Shown: positions 39,853-51,100 of the stretch, piece after piece
How the letters are laid out: every line of letters starts with the position of its first letter
How positions within the stretch are numbered: the stretch's first letter is position 1
NCBI GenBank assembly: GCA_028829895.1
Contig: CM054182.1
Location: 7,111,001-7,175,000, forward strand
DNA from: Sinotaia quadrata
Lineage: Eukaryota; Mollusca; Gastropoda; Architaenioglossa; Viviparidae
Direction of reading: 5' to 3'
Length of the DNA stretch: 64,000 nucleotides
The notes under the pieces: model-generated
The model's input: the letters and a program-made list of their open reading frames with translations, nothing else
Database searches by the model: none
What the model was told of the DNA's origin: nothing
Program-made: the position numbers and the translations under genes

Positions 39853-42396
39853 TAGGTAAAAATTGTTTTGCGGTGTGTTTGCATCATTTCTCTTTCTGCT
39901 ATCTATCTCATGTAGTATCATCATATTTTGCAGTTATGATGGGTACAGTATTTTGATTTAAGAAAGTGGTGAATTAGTGTTTGATATATCTTTTGATGCT
40001 TTAATTTTTGTAAACTTGTTTTGATGTATTCTGCCTTTAATTTTTGAAATCTTGTTTTGACGTTGTATTCTGCTTTAATACTCATTTTTGCGTGTAACTA
40101 TTTCATGATTTAATATTGAGAGCGCCGGTATTTGTAGGCCGATAAATTCGTTTTGATTGTTTAGAAAATTTAATACTTTAAATGCCTAGTCAGAGAGGCA
40201 AGTCCGAGTTTTATATCTCCGTTTTGGTGTTTCGTTATTGAAAATGTTTGCTGTATGAATTGCTATAAGTTTCGAAATTCTATGTAAATATTAATGCCGA
40301 TGTTGATCGCATATTCTACTTTGATTTTTGAGTCATGCCATTTTTAAGTTCGTTACGGTTTATGAGGCAACGCTGTAGGACGACCCGATGTTAAGTTCGT
40401 TTTGAAGTTGTTGATTTTGAAGTTGATGAAGTATTCGTGCAAGCGTCACAATACTAAGATGTACTCAGGGAGTACCTAATGATTTTGAGATTGATGAAGT
40501 ATTCGTGCAGAGTCACAATACTGTAGTACTTAGAGAGAAGTACCTTGTGTTTTGCGTCAGTTGGAAACTGACTTATTTGTTTGAAGATTTGAGATTGAGT
40601 TTGGGCCGGTATTGGTAGAAACCGCGTATATTCGTTTGAGTTGGAGGCGACGGTATTGAAGTCCGCGCGCATATATTTTGTTGTCGAAAACTCAGGGAGT
40701 CAAGCGACCTCGTTTTGTAGCAAACGAATTTTTGATTTGCTAGAGTTTCTGTAAAACTCGCTAACCGTACGAAGGGCTAATTAAATAAATGAAATTAAAT
40801 AAATGACTAGTAAGAATTCGGCAGGAGAAGGCAGAATTAAAACAATAAGTAATTAACAAAGCAATAAGTGATTGACAATGATGTAGTGAAATGTTGGATT
40901 ACTACAATAAGCGTGGTGTAAATGATAGTTATTGTAATGATAAAGAAAACACGCGAATCGCACAGAAAGTACTACACTAAAAATGTAAACATAACGCTAG
41001 AGGAGAAAAAAAAGGGAAAGAGAGAAACTCATTCAGAGCATCGTATTTCAGCCGGCCGTAAAGATAATTACTCCGAGAAACCCACTGTCCCCGCAGAAAA
41101 GGTCACGACCCAGAAGGTGTGTAGGTTCGTGTTAGTCATGCATTTGGAAAAACGGGAAGATAGAAAGTATTCTGATTGTTGGTGTACGTTAGAAATAGTT
41201 AAAGAATTCTATTTTGGCAATTTTTATTTTTAGGTATCTCAGCTCCTGTACTGATGAACGCCTTCATTTAGTAAGAATGCCATTGGGGAAACAAAAGTAT
41301 GCATTTTGTAAAGATAGACTAATAAAGTAATATGTAATGAAGAGGCTTGTTAGACTATTAAATGTTTAGAATGGATTACATATAAATAGTGTTAGTCTTA
41401 TAGTAAGACATTTTTGTTTTGCGGTGTTAGATTTTTCAGTGACAACAGACTTTGTTTTGATTCATTTCTGTCCGGGGCACACTCCCGCACAGCCAGCGAC
41501 CTAATTTTTTTTCGTTCCCTCACCGCACAGTGACGCTACGCTCGCCGTGACCACGCGAGAGAAAATTTTCCCCCTTCCCTTTCTAAAGGAAGGAACCCGT
41601 TGCTTAGGACGTTGCTTAGGACGCTGTTAGGAATGACCTCGTATTTTAGTGCACACTAATTTTGTTTTGTGAAAGATCATTAATTGACATTTTCGTAAAT
41701 TGCTTCATGTAATTTTATTTCTTTCACTTAGGAGTAGTATACTTGTACACAATTTTTTCTAAAGCAAAAGAGTGACACTGATATAAGAAATTTTACGATA
41801 ATAGAACAGCAGATTATTGTGAGATTACATTCAGGTCAAGATTTTGGAACAAGTTGGTAGTTCTTCTAAATAACATCGTATTGTATTAACTGTTTGCATT
41901 TATAAATGTATTTATGAAGGAATAGTTCGATTTCCCTGCATAAAATTTTAGAGAAAAGATTTTTGCAAATAAATTTTTGAACCATACACTTTAATATGCT
42001 AGTACTGCTAGTGTTTATACATGTATCTAACTTGTAAATTTTAAAGGGACTACCCTGTAAGGTGATTTGATTTTTCTCTCGATAGTTCTCCATCAGCATG
42101 ATAGATGATAAGTTTTCCTAGGCTGATATTTTTTGGAAAAAAAAACGCATGTTAATTCTTTTGCATAAATTGGTAAAATAGAAAATAGGTAGGTGTATAG
42201 ACAGTAAATACGCTTATGCAATTTATTTTTAGGGCTGAGCACCGTACGAACCAATGCATTGTCTAGGCATCCAATAGACACAGTTTAAATGAGTTTCGTG
42301 AAGCAGAATAATTTTAATCTTTTGGATTGTAATCAACTTTTGAAAAAAAAAAATTTTTAATATTGTTGACCTACACTTATTTCATAAGCTTCGGTC

Positions 42397-42411
42397 AAAA
42401 AGGAGGAGGGA
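42397..42411 (+). other. Polypurine tract
   Basis: AAAAAGGAGGAGGGA, ending two bases before the 3' LTR; the usual plus-strand primer position. Confidence 0.8.
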
Positions 42412-42413
42412 TA

Positions 42414-44937
42414 TGTCACAAAGATCAAGAAATATTAATAAATTTTTTTTCTCTCCCTCTAAGTAACTTCTAACTTTAAACTATGAACGAAACCGCTAAG
42501 TTAATTAAAAGAGGGACAGGGTGAAAATGACCATTTGTCAACAACGGGAAAAACCAAGTCGGAAACATTAGCTTTACATTAGCTTTAAGTTCGTGTTGGG
42601 GAATGGAAAAGATATAATTAGCTTGCAAGAGAATGCTGGCTTGACCCTCTGCGGTCAGGACACCACGCTCATAAATATATGTCAGCGTAGGGCCAGCGTA
42701 CGGAATTCGTGAGCGAGCGCTAGGACGCCAATTATGTCCGTGACGGAGGCAGACTAAGTTTTTGAAATGTAAACATCTTTTTTTTTAAAGAATCACCACT
42801 ATAAATGTTTGGTAGTAGGTTAATATTGATTGCTATTGTGTAATTACTATTGTTATGTGAAAGTACTAGTGAAATAGAAGTTGAGTTATTGGAAAGTTAA
42901 TCATTGTGTGTTAAGTTAAAAAGGTTGGTCTGTGTGTGTACTGCTTGCCAGGTGGCCATGAGCTGCCAGTAACTATAGTTTTTAAAATAAAATAGGAGTA
43001 GGACAGCTTGCTCTGAGATTTTAGTGTGTGCTCTGAGAGTTAGCTAGAGGTTAAATGGATACGTAAATCACAGGTGCCAACTGGGAACTTGATATTTTGG
43101 CACTGATAGAACTGGACGCCAGAGGTGGCCAGGATGGGCAGAGAATATTCCTAAGCACGTACAGTGCTGGTGGTAAATGGGCAGTGTTGGATGGGGGATA
43201 GTGTCTGTGCTGGAAGGAGGGGTGTGTTCGAGTCATCTCATAGAAAGTGATGTACAAGAGTTTGTGTATAAAAGAGGAGACAGAGCCAGGGGCGGATGAG
43301 AAACGTGGAAGAGCGACGTGGAAAATGTAGTACAGGGGTGAAGGTCACCTCTGAGTTTCTCCCTGCTTTTATGGATCAAGAAAACTCTACGATTCTGTGA
43401 TGGCAAAGCAGAAGGAGGATTCTTGACCACTGTAACAGTGTGCCAGAAAGTCTACCTGGCTGCGTATGAGGCGCGTCGTAAAGACCGCTGCAGTTTTTAG
43501 ATGGGCCGAATCAAATCAGATAGCCATCTCAGGTTTTCAAAGACTCTGTCAAAGACCGCGGGTGATCGATTATTTTCCAGGCAGAGGCAAATTCCTGGTG
43601 GAAGTTTAATGTCACGGCGCTGGGAGATGTTACAGAACGAGATGTTACATAGTGGTAGTAACTATCGTTGGAAGCAGTAGCGGTCATGCATGAGGCATAC
43701 CGCCGAGAACGGCAAAGGTTGGCCGTTGTGAAGAAGAGAAGAGAAGATGAGAAACGAAGTTAAGAGAAGAGAAGATGAGAAACGAAGTTATGATGAAGAG
43801 AAGAGATGAGAAACGAAGTTGAGAGATGAGAAACAGAGAAGTTAAGAGATGAGATGAAATGAGCAGAAATTGAAGAGAAGAAGAGGGAAGAGAGAACGCA
43901 AGGAGAGTTGAGAAATTAGGCCTAACGAGAGAAGCGCATGAAGTGTAGCAGCCGTCGTAACAGTGAAGGCGGCCAGGTCGAGACGTCGACGATGTTTTGT
44001 TGTATCATCAACCCCCCCCCCCCCAGCACAAGAAGAAAGTGTAACGATGTGAGCCCAGCACATGGAGAAAGAGCCGATAACGATGTGAGCCCAGCACAAG
44101 AAGAAAGTGTAACGAACCATACGAGCAGAGAACAAGAGAGAGTAACGAATTATGTGAGCAGAGAACAAGGAGAACGTGACAATACCTATGTGAGTAAAAG
44201 AAAATTCTAACTAATTAGGGAAATCTCAGAGCACATAAACATAAGTATAAACTAGAACCTAAAACTAAAACTAGAATCTTAATTAAGCATTAAACTAAAA
44301 TTAGAAGTAAACCTTGAAGTAAAAAGATATTGATGGAACCATTGAAAAGACTTGCAAGTTAAATGACATTTGTTTTGAACTTTGTGTATTATTATTGAAC
44401 ATTGATATAAGTTGTGGCGCCAGAACTCTGAAATAATGACTGTTCTATTATGTTGTAAAATGCCTAAGCAATGTTAGAAGTAGTACTGCATGAAGAAATT
44501 GAGTTTTGTATATTTCTTTGATTTTAATTCATCATTTATCATTTTTCTTTCTTCTTTCTTCCCCCTTTCCCATGGGTGTGAGTGTGGATGGCTGACTGAC
44601 TAACCAACGTGTGAGAGGAAACCTATAGACCAATAAATTTGAACTTGTACTCCGATATTGGGCCTTTCTTCTGTCTATGGTTTCGAAAGAGTGGTTGCTG
44701 TCGTTGTTACACGTTGTGTCGTCTGTGCCGTCTACACTTCACCCCTACCCGTATGCAAGCACACATGCAAACATGTCGGCAATACGTAACCTACACGCAG
44801 AATTAAATTCGAGCCAAATAAACATCTTGGGTATTCTGTGTGTGGATTTGTCATTCTCTTTATGCAAGTCCTACGTGGAGCCGGCAAGCCACCATCCCTC
44901 TCCCCTCCTGTCGGAGAAGGGAGGGTGGGTGGCGACA
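42414..44937 (+). repeat. 3' LTR (2,524 bp)
   Basis: Base-for-base parallel to the 5' LTR as far as compared by eye, with a constant offset of 5,108. TATA box at 43,267-43,273 and AATAAA at 44,632-44,637. Confidence 0.95.
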
Positions 44938-44942
44938 ATTAT
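44938..44942 (+). repeat. Target-site duplication, right (ATTAT)
   Basis: Matches 37,301-37,305. Confidence 0.93.
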
Positions 44943-45396
44943 GCTGTGTGCATGTATCAGGCTAATAAATACTGTTGCAGGAAACTGTAAGTTGAGACTT
45001 GAATGTAAGAAAGAATGGAGTGAGAGATGAATAAACTGGAAAACTTAGCATTTGTTCCCTGATTATATTTTACAGGGAAGAAGCAGTATTTTTTTGTTTT
45101 TTCTAGAATGTTCTAGTTTTATTGGTTTATAAACCACTATGACTATGGTAGATTCAAGAAGTCTCTACCCCCAGTGTGTAAGTTTAAGGATACACTGCAC
45201 TCTGTTAAATGTATGAAGGCTGGAATGCTCGACTACTAGAATTTCTGGTATAAGGAAGATACTGGAAATGCTACATTGTTATTCTGTTTGAAGGAATTAA
45301 TACTGCGAAGGAATGCCCAGGTTAGTCTCAAGAGAAACACATCTCATGGAACATGTGGAGAATTGACAATTTAATTGTGAACAATAAACTTGTGAC
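44943..45396 (+). other. Right flank of the LTR element
   Basis: This sequence was joined to 37,300 before the insertion. It contains AATAAA at 44,964-44,969 and again at 45,383-45,388, then CTTGTGACA. It may be the displaced rest of the tubulin 3' UTR or of an older mobile element beginning TGTGAC at 36,784. I cannot tell which. Confidence 0.4.
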
Positions 45397-47530
45397 ATTG
45401 TTATTGTTACGTTTCCAGTATTTATTTAGAGACCCTGCTTAGGAAATTATAGAACTTTAATTTACTATTTAAATTAATTCCCTCTCGTTTAACCTAAACA
45501 GACTGGTTGCTCAAATCATCATTCGACTAAATTAAAAATGCATCTTTGTAGTCTAGATCACAGATTTACGAAACTGATAATTTGCGTACATTAGCTAGAT
45601 TGGAAATCGTTAAAAACTCTCTTAGATTCATATGCATTCATTACGTCATTCGTTTAGCTCAGACAGCCCCCATCCAATCCGCATTTTGGTCTATATGCAT
45701 ACAATTTACTACAAAAAGAGGTTCTTAACAAGATGAAATAAGATTTAATAAGTTTAACAATTAACAGCAACGATTAATCATGAGCACGACGTCTTAAATT
45801 CTATTCAGAGACTCTCTCTCATTCTACCGTCCTTGTTAAAAGTTTAACGAGAATTGTCTTGCCAAATAGTCACTTGATTCCGGACCACAGTAGATATACT
45901 TAACTACACTTTTGGTCGCACGTGGGGTTCAACTGGTTAGAACTGGTCCACATCACTTTGGCTCATCGTCAGTACTGCATAGCATAACAGTCAATGTCCA
46001 CTCAATTACTGCATCGCTAATGTACTTGCGACGAATCGTTAACCGTAGTTAACACAGGTACTTCTGCCTAGTTCACGTATGGGTCATGAAGACACCCGAG
46101 TCGGTGTACGACTCAAGAAGTACGAAGGTAGAGAGGAGTAACATAAGAACCCGGCTGAAACAAAGGATTTTGGGCTCTGTAACTATTCGCGTCTATATTC
46201 GCAAAACCCAAGCACATGTTTCTTTGTTTAAGGTTCTGAATTTAGAATCTTTGACTATCGTGTCGTTTACAATTCAAATATGGTTATATTTAAATATACA
46301 TTGTGGTCCACGTGTGTGTTACATATAACATTACACGAACGTATGAATTCTCAAATATTTACAGCATTAAAAATTAGAATTCACACAAAGGATTAATTCA
46401 AAATGAAGCATGAATGCTTTACAATTTTACACGAAAAATTATATGCAAGAACAATTTGAATTACAAAGAAGAATTCACCACGTGCACAGACATACTGGCG
46501 GCACTAGTGAATTTAAGATTTATATAAATTAAAGATAAGAAAAAGTTACAATAATTTATATACAATAACTTTTAGATTTGTCCCTTTACATCGAAACACG
46601 TGCTTTGGCTAAAATAGCGCTAAGCTGCACAAAATACATACATCAATTCAATTACAAAATACAATCAACAAATGCAATAGATACTGTAAGAAGTAGACGT
46701 GTTATTGTTACCTCTTAAAAGTAGATTTACTGTTCTAGCGCAGGTTCATCTTCTCTCTTACGACTCTGGTATGGCGGCGGGACGGAGCTAATGTTAAAGC
46801 TGCCTTGTATGTCTGCCGGTCTGGGAGTGAGTGACTGTTTTTGCGCCTTATGATCGTATTTTACGAAACTGCATTGAACGCATCACGTGACCGCTCACGT
46901 GGTATGTTGTTGATCTCGAAGGTGCTGGACACTGGCCTAAAGTTATGCAACAATCTGACCTTGCTAGAAAGCTTCTCTCGATACTGATGTATCAAGGGTG
47001 AATTTCAACAAAGGTCCGTTCAAAAATTTAATTTTGAAACGAGCAATTGGGTCACGAGGTCATGACACAGAATTTGTCACAGATCGTCACAGTTATGAAA
47101 GCACCCGAAAGACTATTGCATCATCATCTAGTAAAGCTTATGTACAAAGTGTTATCGCTTATCTCTCTGTACTCCATTTCTGTTCTTGATAGAATTATCC
47201 TTTGATTTATATTGACACTAATCAACTAGATTTATTTGAACATGGTTTCGTGAAAATATTGAGGTAAATAATTAAAATCTTTTCATTGTATTTCTTATAT
47301 ATATATATATATTTGGTTCTTGATTTAATAAATTTATTGTTAAATTCATTGACCTTACACATATGACCTTATTGACCTTATGTTAAAGAAGAAAGGGGGT
47401 GGATGGGTGCTCACTAAACATAGATTAAAAGACTGATTTATCTTCTCCTTTGGTAAGAAGTTTCCACCTATGGAAATATTTTGTAGTGGTAAATGTTTGT
47501 CTTTAACATTATGGAATAGAGAAAACGTTT
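45397..47530. other. Unassigned block, CG-richer than the gene introns
   Basis: No gene recognised. The 11-mer GTTATTGTTAC occurs at about 45,399 and again at about 46,701, bounding 1.3 kb that might be an old insertion. An open frame at 46,086-46,328 has no recognisable features. A TA microsatellite is at about 47,299-47,311. Confidence 0.4.
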
Positions 47531-47692
47531 ACAGCGCTTGCATATCCGCCAAGGGAGAGGGACGAGCGGTGTCTTCTGGAGAATTATTAATAACATAAAT
47601 GAAGAATCTCATCACTTGTAATAAGTTATGGATGATTAAATAATAATAATCATAAGTAATAACTGGGGGGGGGGGGCATTAGTGTCACAATA
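47530..47692 (+). repeat. Dispersed repeat family B, copy 1
   Basis: Shares with 56,315-56,460 the order GCATAT(C/T)CGCCAA, GAGAGGGACGAG(C)GGT, GGAGAATTATTAATAACATA, TCATTACTTGTAAT(A)AGTTATG and AATCATAA. Only these two copies are seen. Confidence 0.75.
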
Positions 47693-47918
47693 ACTTAGGG
47701 CAGTGGCCGACGGCCGACTTTCCCCGATTTTTACGTTTGAAGGGACTTTAATGTATACAGCTTGCAGCACACGTCACCCAGGCGGAGTAGAGATTTATTC
47801 CACCACACTGAACTAGAGAGTGTTTTAAGATTTACGAGAAAGTCTTTTATCTCCTGAGCTGGTGTCGAACACCCGTTAGTGTAAACTAGTGACCGACCCA
47901 GTCGGAAAGGCTAGGGCA

Positions 47919-48115
47919 CTATGTATACAGGATGAACAAATATAAACAGTCCGTGGTGAGAACTCGCTTGTAGAATTCTCCCTGAAACTGGGTCACGTTA
48001 TTAGGACCTGCCTTCTGAATGAAACAGGACATGTGAACTATAAAGATAATGTGTTGTGCCGGCTTCCACTTAATATCGCCATTAACGGTCACTATTCTAC
48101 CATTAACAATGGTCG
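47919..48115 (-). pseudogene. Possible transposase-associated HTH fragment (DUF4817-like)
   Basis: The minus strand reads KWKPAQHIIFIVHMSCF, then NNVTQFQGEFYKRV-TT. This resembles the WS.EQR.FIV..Y....S...VQR.F...F..R.P pattern of the helix-turn-helix found in front of some transposase-derived proteins. It is followed by a stop and no further match. Recognition is from memory of the pattern only, so confidence is low. Confidence 0.25.
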
Positions 48116-48229
48116 ACATTGCTTTATCTAGCAGATGAAGACTTCGATACCAGGAAGTAGATTCCACTCGACTAGAAGAATATAGGCCTATCAATAAACA
48201 TACTGAGCCACATCTATTCATAGTTTTTT

Positions 48230-48247
48230 TTCGGGGGGGGGGGGCGG
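48230..48247 (+). repeat. Poly-G run
   Basis: TCGGGGGGGGGGGCGG, similar to another G-run at about 47,667-47,677. Confidence 0.85.
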
Positions 48248-48647
48248 TTGAGGGGGTGTAGTTTTGTTCACAGATGTATGTGCGCGCACACAATAGTACA
48301 GACCCTTTAGCAGTGAGATTAAATATTATAAGCTGAAGATAAGGTGTTTGACTTTGATTTATAGATTGCGTGTAATCAGTGCAGATACACCTTATAATTG
48401 AGTGTGTATATTTGAATTGTTTCCACTTACTCCTGTGAAAGGTTTGCAGACTGTATTTGTGTAATATATATGTGTACCATATAGATGTCTAATATGTATC
48501 ATTTCAAATGTGGATATAGATGTACTGATATGTATTATTTCAAATGTGGATATAATAATATATATTATTACAAAGATCCTTAGTCGTCCGTTTGTTAGGA
48601 AACTGTTTGACCGTCGAAAGGTCAGCGTGCTCTTCGTTATAGCCACG

Positions 48648-49125
48648 CATCTCTCCTCTTCTCCTACCCCTACATAACCTCTCCCCTACCCCTACATAAC
48701 CTCTCCATACCCCTACATAATCTCTCCCTTACCCCTACATAAACTCTCTTCTATCCCTACATAATCTCTCCCGTACCATTCGCAAACCTACAACTACATA
48801 ATCTCTCATATCCCCATCCTCCACAAACCTCTCCTTCTACCCCTATATAACCTCATCCCAAACCCTACATAACCTCTCCTCTCCCCTACCATCCACAAAT
48901 CTCTCCTACCCCTATATAACCTCATCCCAAACCCTACATAACCTCTACTCTCCCCTACCATCCACAAATCTCTCCTACCACTATATAACCTCATCCCAAA
49001 CCCTACATAACCTCTCCTCTCCCCATCTTCCACAAACTTCTCCTTCGACCCCTGTATAACCTCACCCCTACACCTACGTAACCTCTCCTCTCCCCTACCC
49101 CTACATAACGTCACTGTACCCTATC
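48648..49125 (+). repeat. C-rich minisatellite (CTCTCCCCTACCCCTACATAAC)
   Basis: About 20 short units (20-30 bp) with higher-order units of about 60-65 bp: CCTCATCCCAAACCCTACAT, AACCTCTCCTCTCCCC, ATCCACAAATCTCTCCTACC. Strong strand asymmetry: one strand is almost without G. The minus-strand open frame at 48,806-49,114 is a repeat product (RGYVGFGMRLYRGRRDLW), not a gene. Confidence 0.92.
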
Positions 49126-49742
49126 TCACACAGCATCATACATCACCGATTTTCAAACGTATTCAAAAATAATAGTTATCATCCCGCTGAAGATGTAATT
49201 ATATTAAGAAATCATTTCTTTTACCTCTTTGACACATTTATGGTTAAGGGGGGACAACTTCAGAAAGTCGTAAAATAAAGCATTCGCTCAGTGCGGTAAA
49301 TGGTTAGATAGGTGCTTAGAATAGGGATTTATTATCAAAGTTTGAAACAAATAAGCACGTAAATATACAAAATCCTTTTAAACAGGTGTATTTTATTCTT
49401 TCCTCTCTAGCCTGTCTCTGCCATGGTCTAGCAATAATTCCACGGTAATTGAATGTGTCTTTCTCGGTGTTCACACTATCCGGCAAAAATCATTTCGCTT
49501 TTCCACTCAGTGACTGAACTTGCTTGATTTAGCGGTATTGAAATATCTGGTATGGCTCATTTGGCTATAGGGTTTTTCCGTAAGCTTGTCAGAAAGGCAA
49601 CGCTGTTTGAATTAAAGTTCAAAAATAAAGTAGCCAGTTAATAATTCTCAGTGGAACTGATTTTTAAAGAGCATCGCCATTTAGCTTGGTATCAAATTCT
49701 TCGTAGTATTCATAATTTCTCGAAATTGAAAATTCGCTTCGT

Positions 49743-49743
<1 letters not shown>

Positions 49744-49815
<72 letters not shown>
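49744..49815 (+). repeat. (TG)n microsatellite
   Basis: About 36 uninterrupted TG units. Confidence 0.97.
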
Positions 49816-49818
<3 letters not shown>

Positions 49819-50040
49819 ATGTTACTGATTATACATTGATGTGCTTGTCTGCACGAATGCGCACTTGTCTCTGGTTCAGACAAGGAAGATTGTAAAAGTT
49901 TGCCTCGCAAGGTTGGTAAAAATATTTATGACCGGTACGCCATTCCATATCACCGTACTCAGCCCCCTGCAGGTGGCAACACAAAGCAGTAACGTCCATG
50001 TACAATTGTACATACTGGTGATCGGAAGATTCATTTATCG

Positions 50041-50042
<2 letters not shown>

Positions 50043-50072
<30 letters not shown>
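50043..50072 (+). repeat. (CA)n microsatellite
   Basis: About 15 CA units. Confidence 0.95.
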
Positions 50073-50074
<2 letters not shown>

Positions 50075-50617
50075 CGATCGTTTCATGGCGGTGGCTAGCA
50101 TTTCCTCAGGACACTTGTGGCTGCAATCTGGTAGCCCTCATGATAGATTAAAAGTGCAATTTCTTGTGTCAACATTTTAATTTTTAAAAGTAAACAGAAT
50201 AAAGAAAGTAGTAGTCGACGTATGATTGATTTCTTAAATTCATTTCTAGGGAAGATATTTTCGCTTTCCAGTGTACTCTGATTGGCTGACGAATGCACAG
50301 CATATATAGATAGAGAGTTTTTTTTTACGAGAAGGATTAGGGTGTAGATTTTTCTCGTTAAGTGATGCAAACCGATAAACAGGACTGACGAAATGGAAGG
50401 GCTATATTGAGGTCTTAAATGTGTAGGCATTCTAATGTAGTTCCCCCCTCCCTTCAAAACTTTCTTTAATCTTCAGCTGAGAAACTTGGGCCCTTGTCTA
50501 GTCCTTACTTCTTTTGCGATTATGGTTTAAGATATTTTCCTTGTATTGCAGACACTTTTCAGTTTATGCACTTTGTTTATCCTCAGCTATCCCCATCAGT
50601 TTGCTAACAACATTCAC

Positions 50618-50866
50618 TGGACATCACTGTGGATGACATATGAGGTGGACCTAAAGTTATGTATCTCTAAAGTCAACAACTACACAACTTCAGTCAAGAC
50701 TGGACATCACTGTGGATGACATATGAGGTGGACCTAAAGTTATGTATCTCTAAAGTCAACAACTACACAACTTCAGTCAAGACTGGACATCACTGTGGAT
50801 GACATATGAGGTGGACCTAAAGTTATGTATCTCTAAAGCCAACAACTACACAACTTCAGTCAAGAT
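50618..50866 (+). repeat. 83-bp tandem repeat, three copies
   Basis: Units start at 50,618, 50,701 and 50,784 with TGGACATCACTGTGGATGAC and end CTTCAGTCAAGAC. They are nearly identical, with one T-to-C difference in the third, so the expansion is recent. Confidence 0.95.
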
Positions 50867-50980
50867 GCAATCGAATTCACTTGAACTTTAATTGAATTAC
50901 TTTTAAATTTCACTCAGAAACATACAGTGTTTTCTTATAAACTGATTTATAGTTCACTCAAACGAACATTCTCTTATGGT

Positions 50981-50985
<5 letters not shown>

Positions 50986-51074
<89 letters not shown>

Positions 51075-51100
51075 CGCGTGTGTATGTGTGTATATATATA
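50986..51100 (+). repeat. (TG)n-(CG)n-(TA)n compound microsatellite
   Basis: About 80 bp TG, then CG (51,066-51,078), then TGTATG and TATATATATA. On the minus strand it directly follows the LINE C-terminal remnant and may be that element's tail. Confidence 0.95.

Larger units (their letters stand above)
39830..42413 (+). other. Internal region of the LTR element, coding-free
   Basis: Contains the PBS-like TGGTGACCCGCTGACGTGA (39,834 on) and an imperfect internal duplication around 40,425-40,545 (GATGAAGTATTCGTGCA...CACAATACT...GTAC). Near 40,010-40,100 there are GTTTTGA(C/T)GTATTCTGC repeats. A CG-richer stretch at 41,460-41,640 includes a duplicated GTTGCTTAGGAC(G). The 103-codon frame at 40,922-41,233 is Lys-rich, unrecognised, and probably not a gene. 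Confidence 0.85.
37306..44937 (+). mobile_element. Non-autonomous LTR retrotransposon (LARD-like), recent insertion
   Basis: 7,632-bp element with LTRs at 37,306-39,829 and 42,414-44,937. Both are 2,524 bp, offset 5,108 at both ends, so they have no net indel; every stretch compared by eye is the same, including a 13-C run. LTRs start TGTCAC and end GCGACA. A primer-binding-like site follows the left LTR, a polypurine tract precedes the right LTR, and 5-bp ATTAT duplications flank the element. The 2,584-bp interior has no gag, protease, RT, RNase H or integrase motif; its longest plus-strand frame is 103 codons without recognisable features. It must have moved using proteins from another element. 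A Ty3/Gypsy-type helper is likely from the 5-bp duplication and PBS form, but this is inference. Plus orientation is set by the PBS/PPT order. Confidence 0.95.

Noticed and set aside
40922..41233. 103-codon frame in the LTR element interior as a gag
   Set aside because: No zinc knuckle, major-homology or matrix-like feature; Lys-rich composition follows the A-rich DNA.
45397..46715. A second LTR element bounded by GTTATTGTTAC direct repeats
   Set aside because: No TG...CA ends, PBS, PPT or terminal inverted repeats could be found at the borders; left as unassigned.
47860..47925. tRNA-like segment (GGTGTCGAACACC ... GGAAAGGCTAGGG)
   Set aside because: Cannot be folded by eye into a four-arm cloverleaf with correct spacing.
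48806..49114. Minus-strand Arg/Gly-rich frame
   Set aside because: Translation of the C-rich minisatellite; a different repeat phase would give other proteins equally well.
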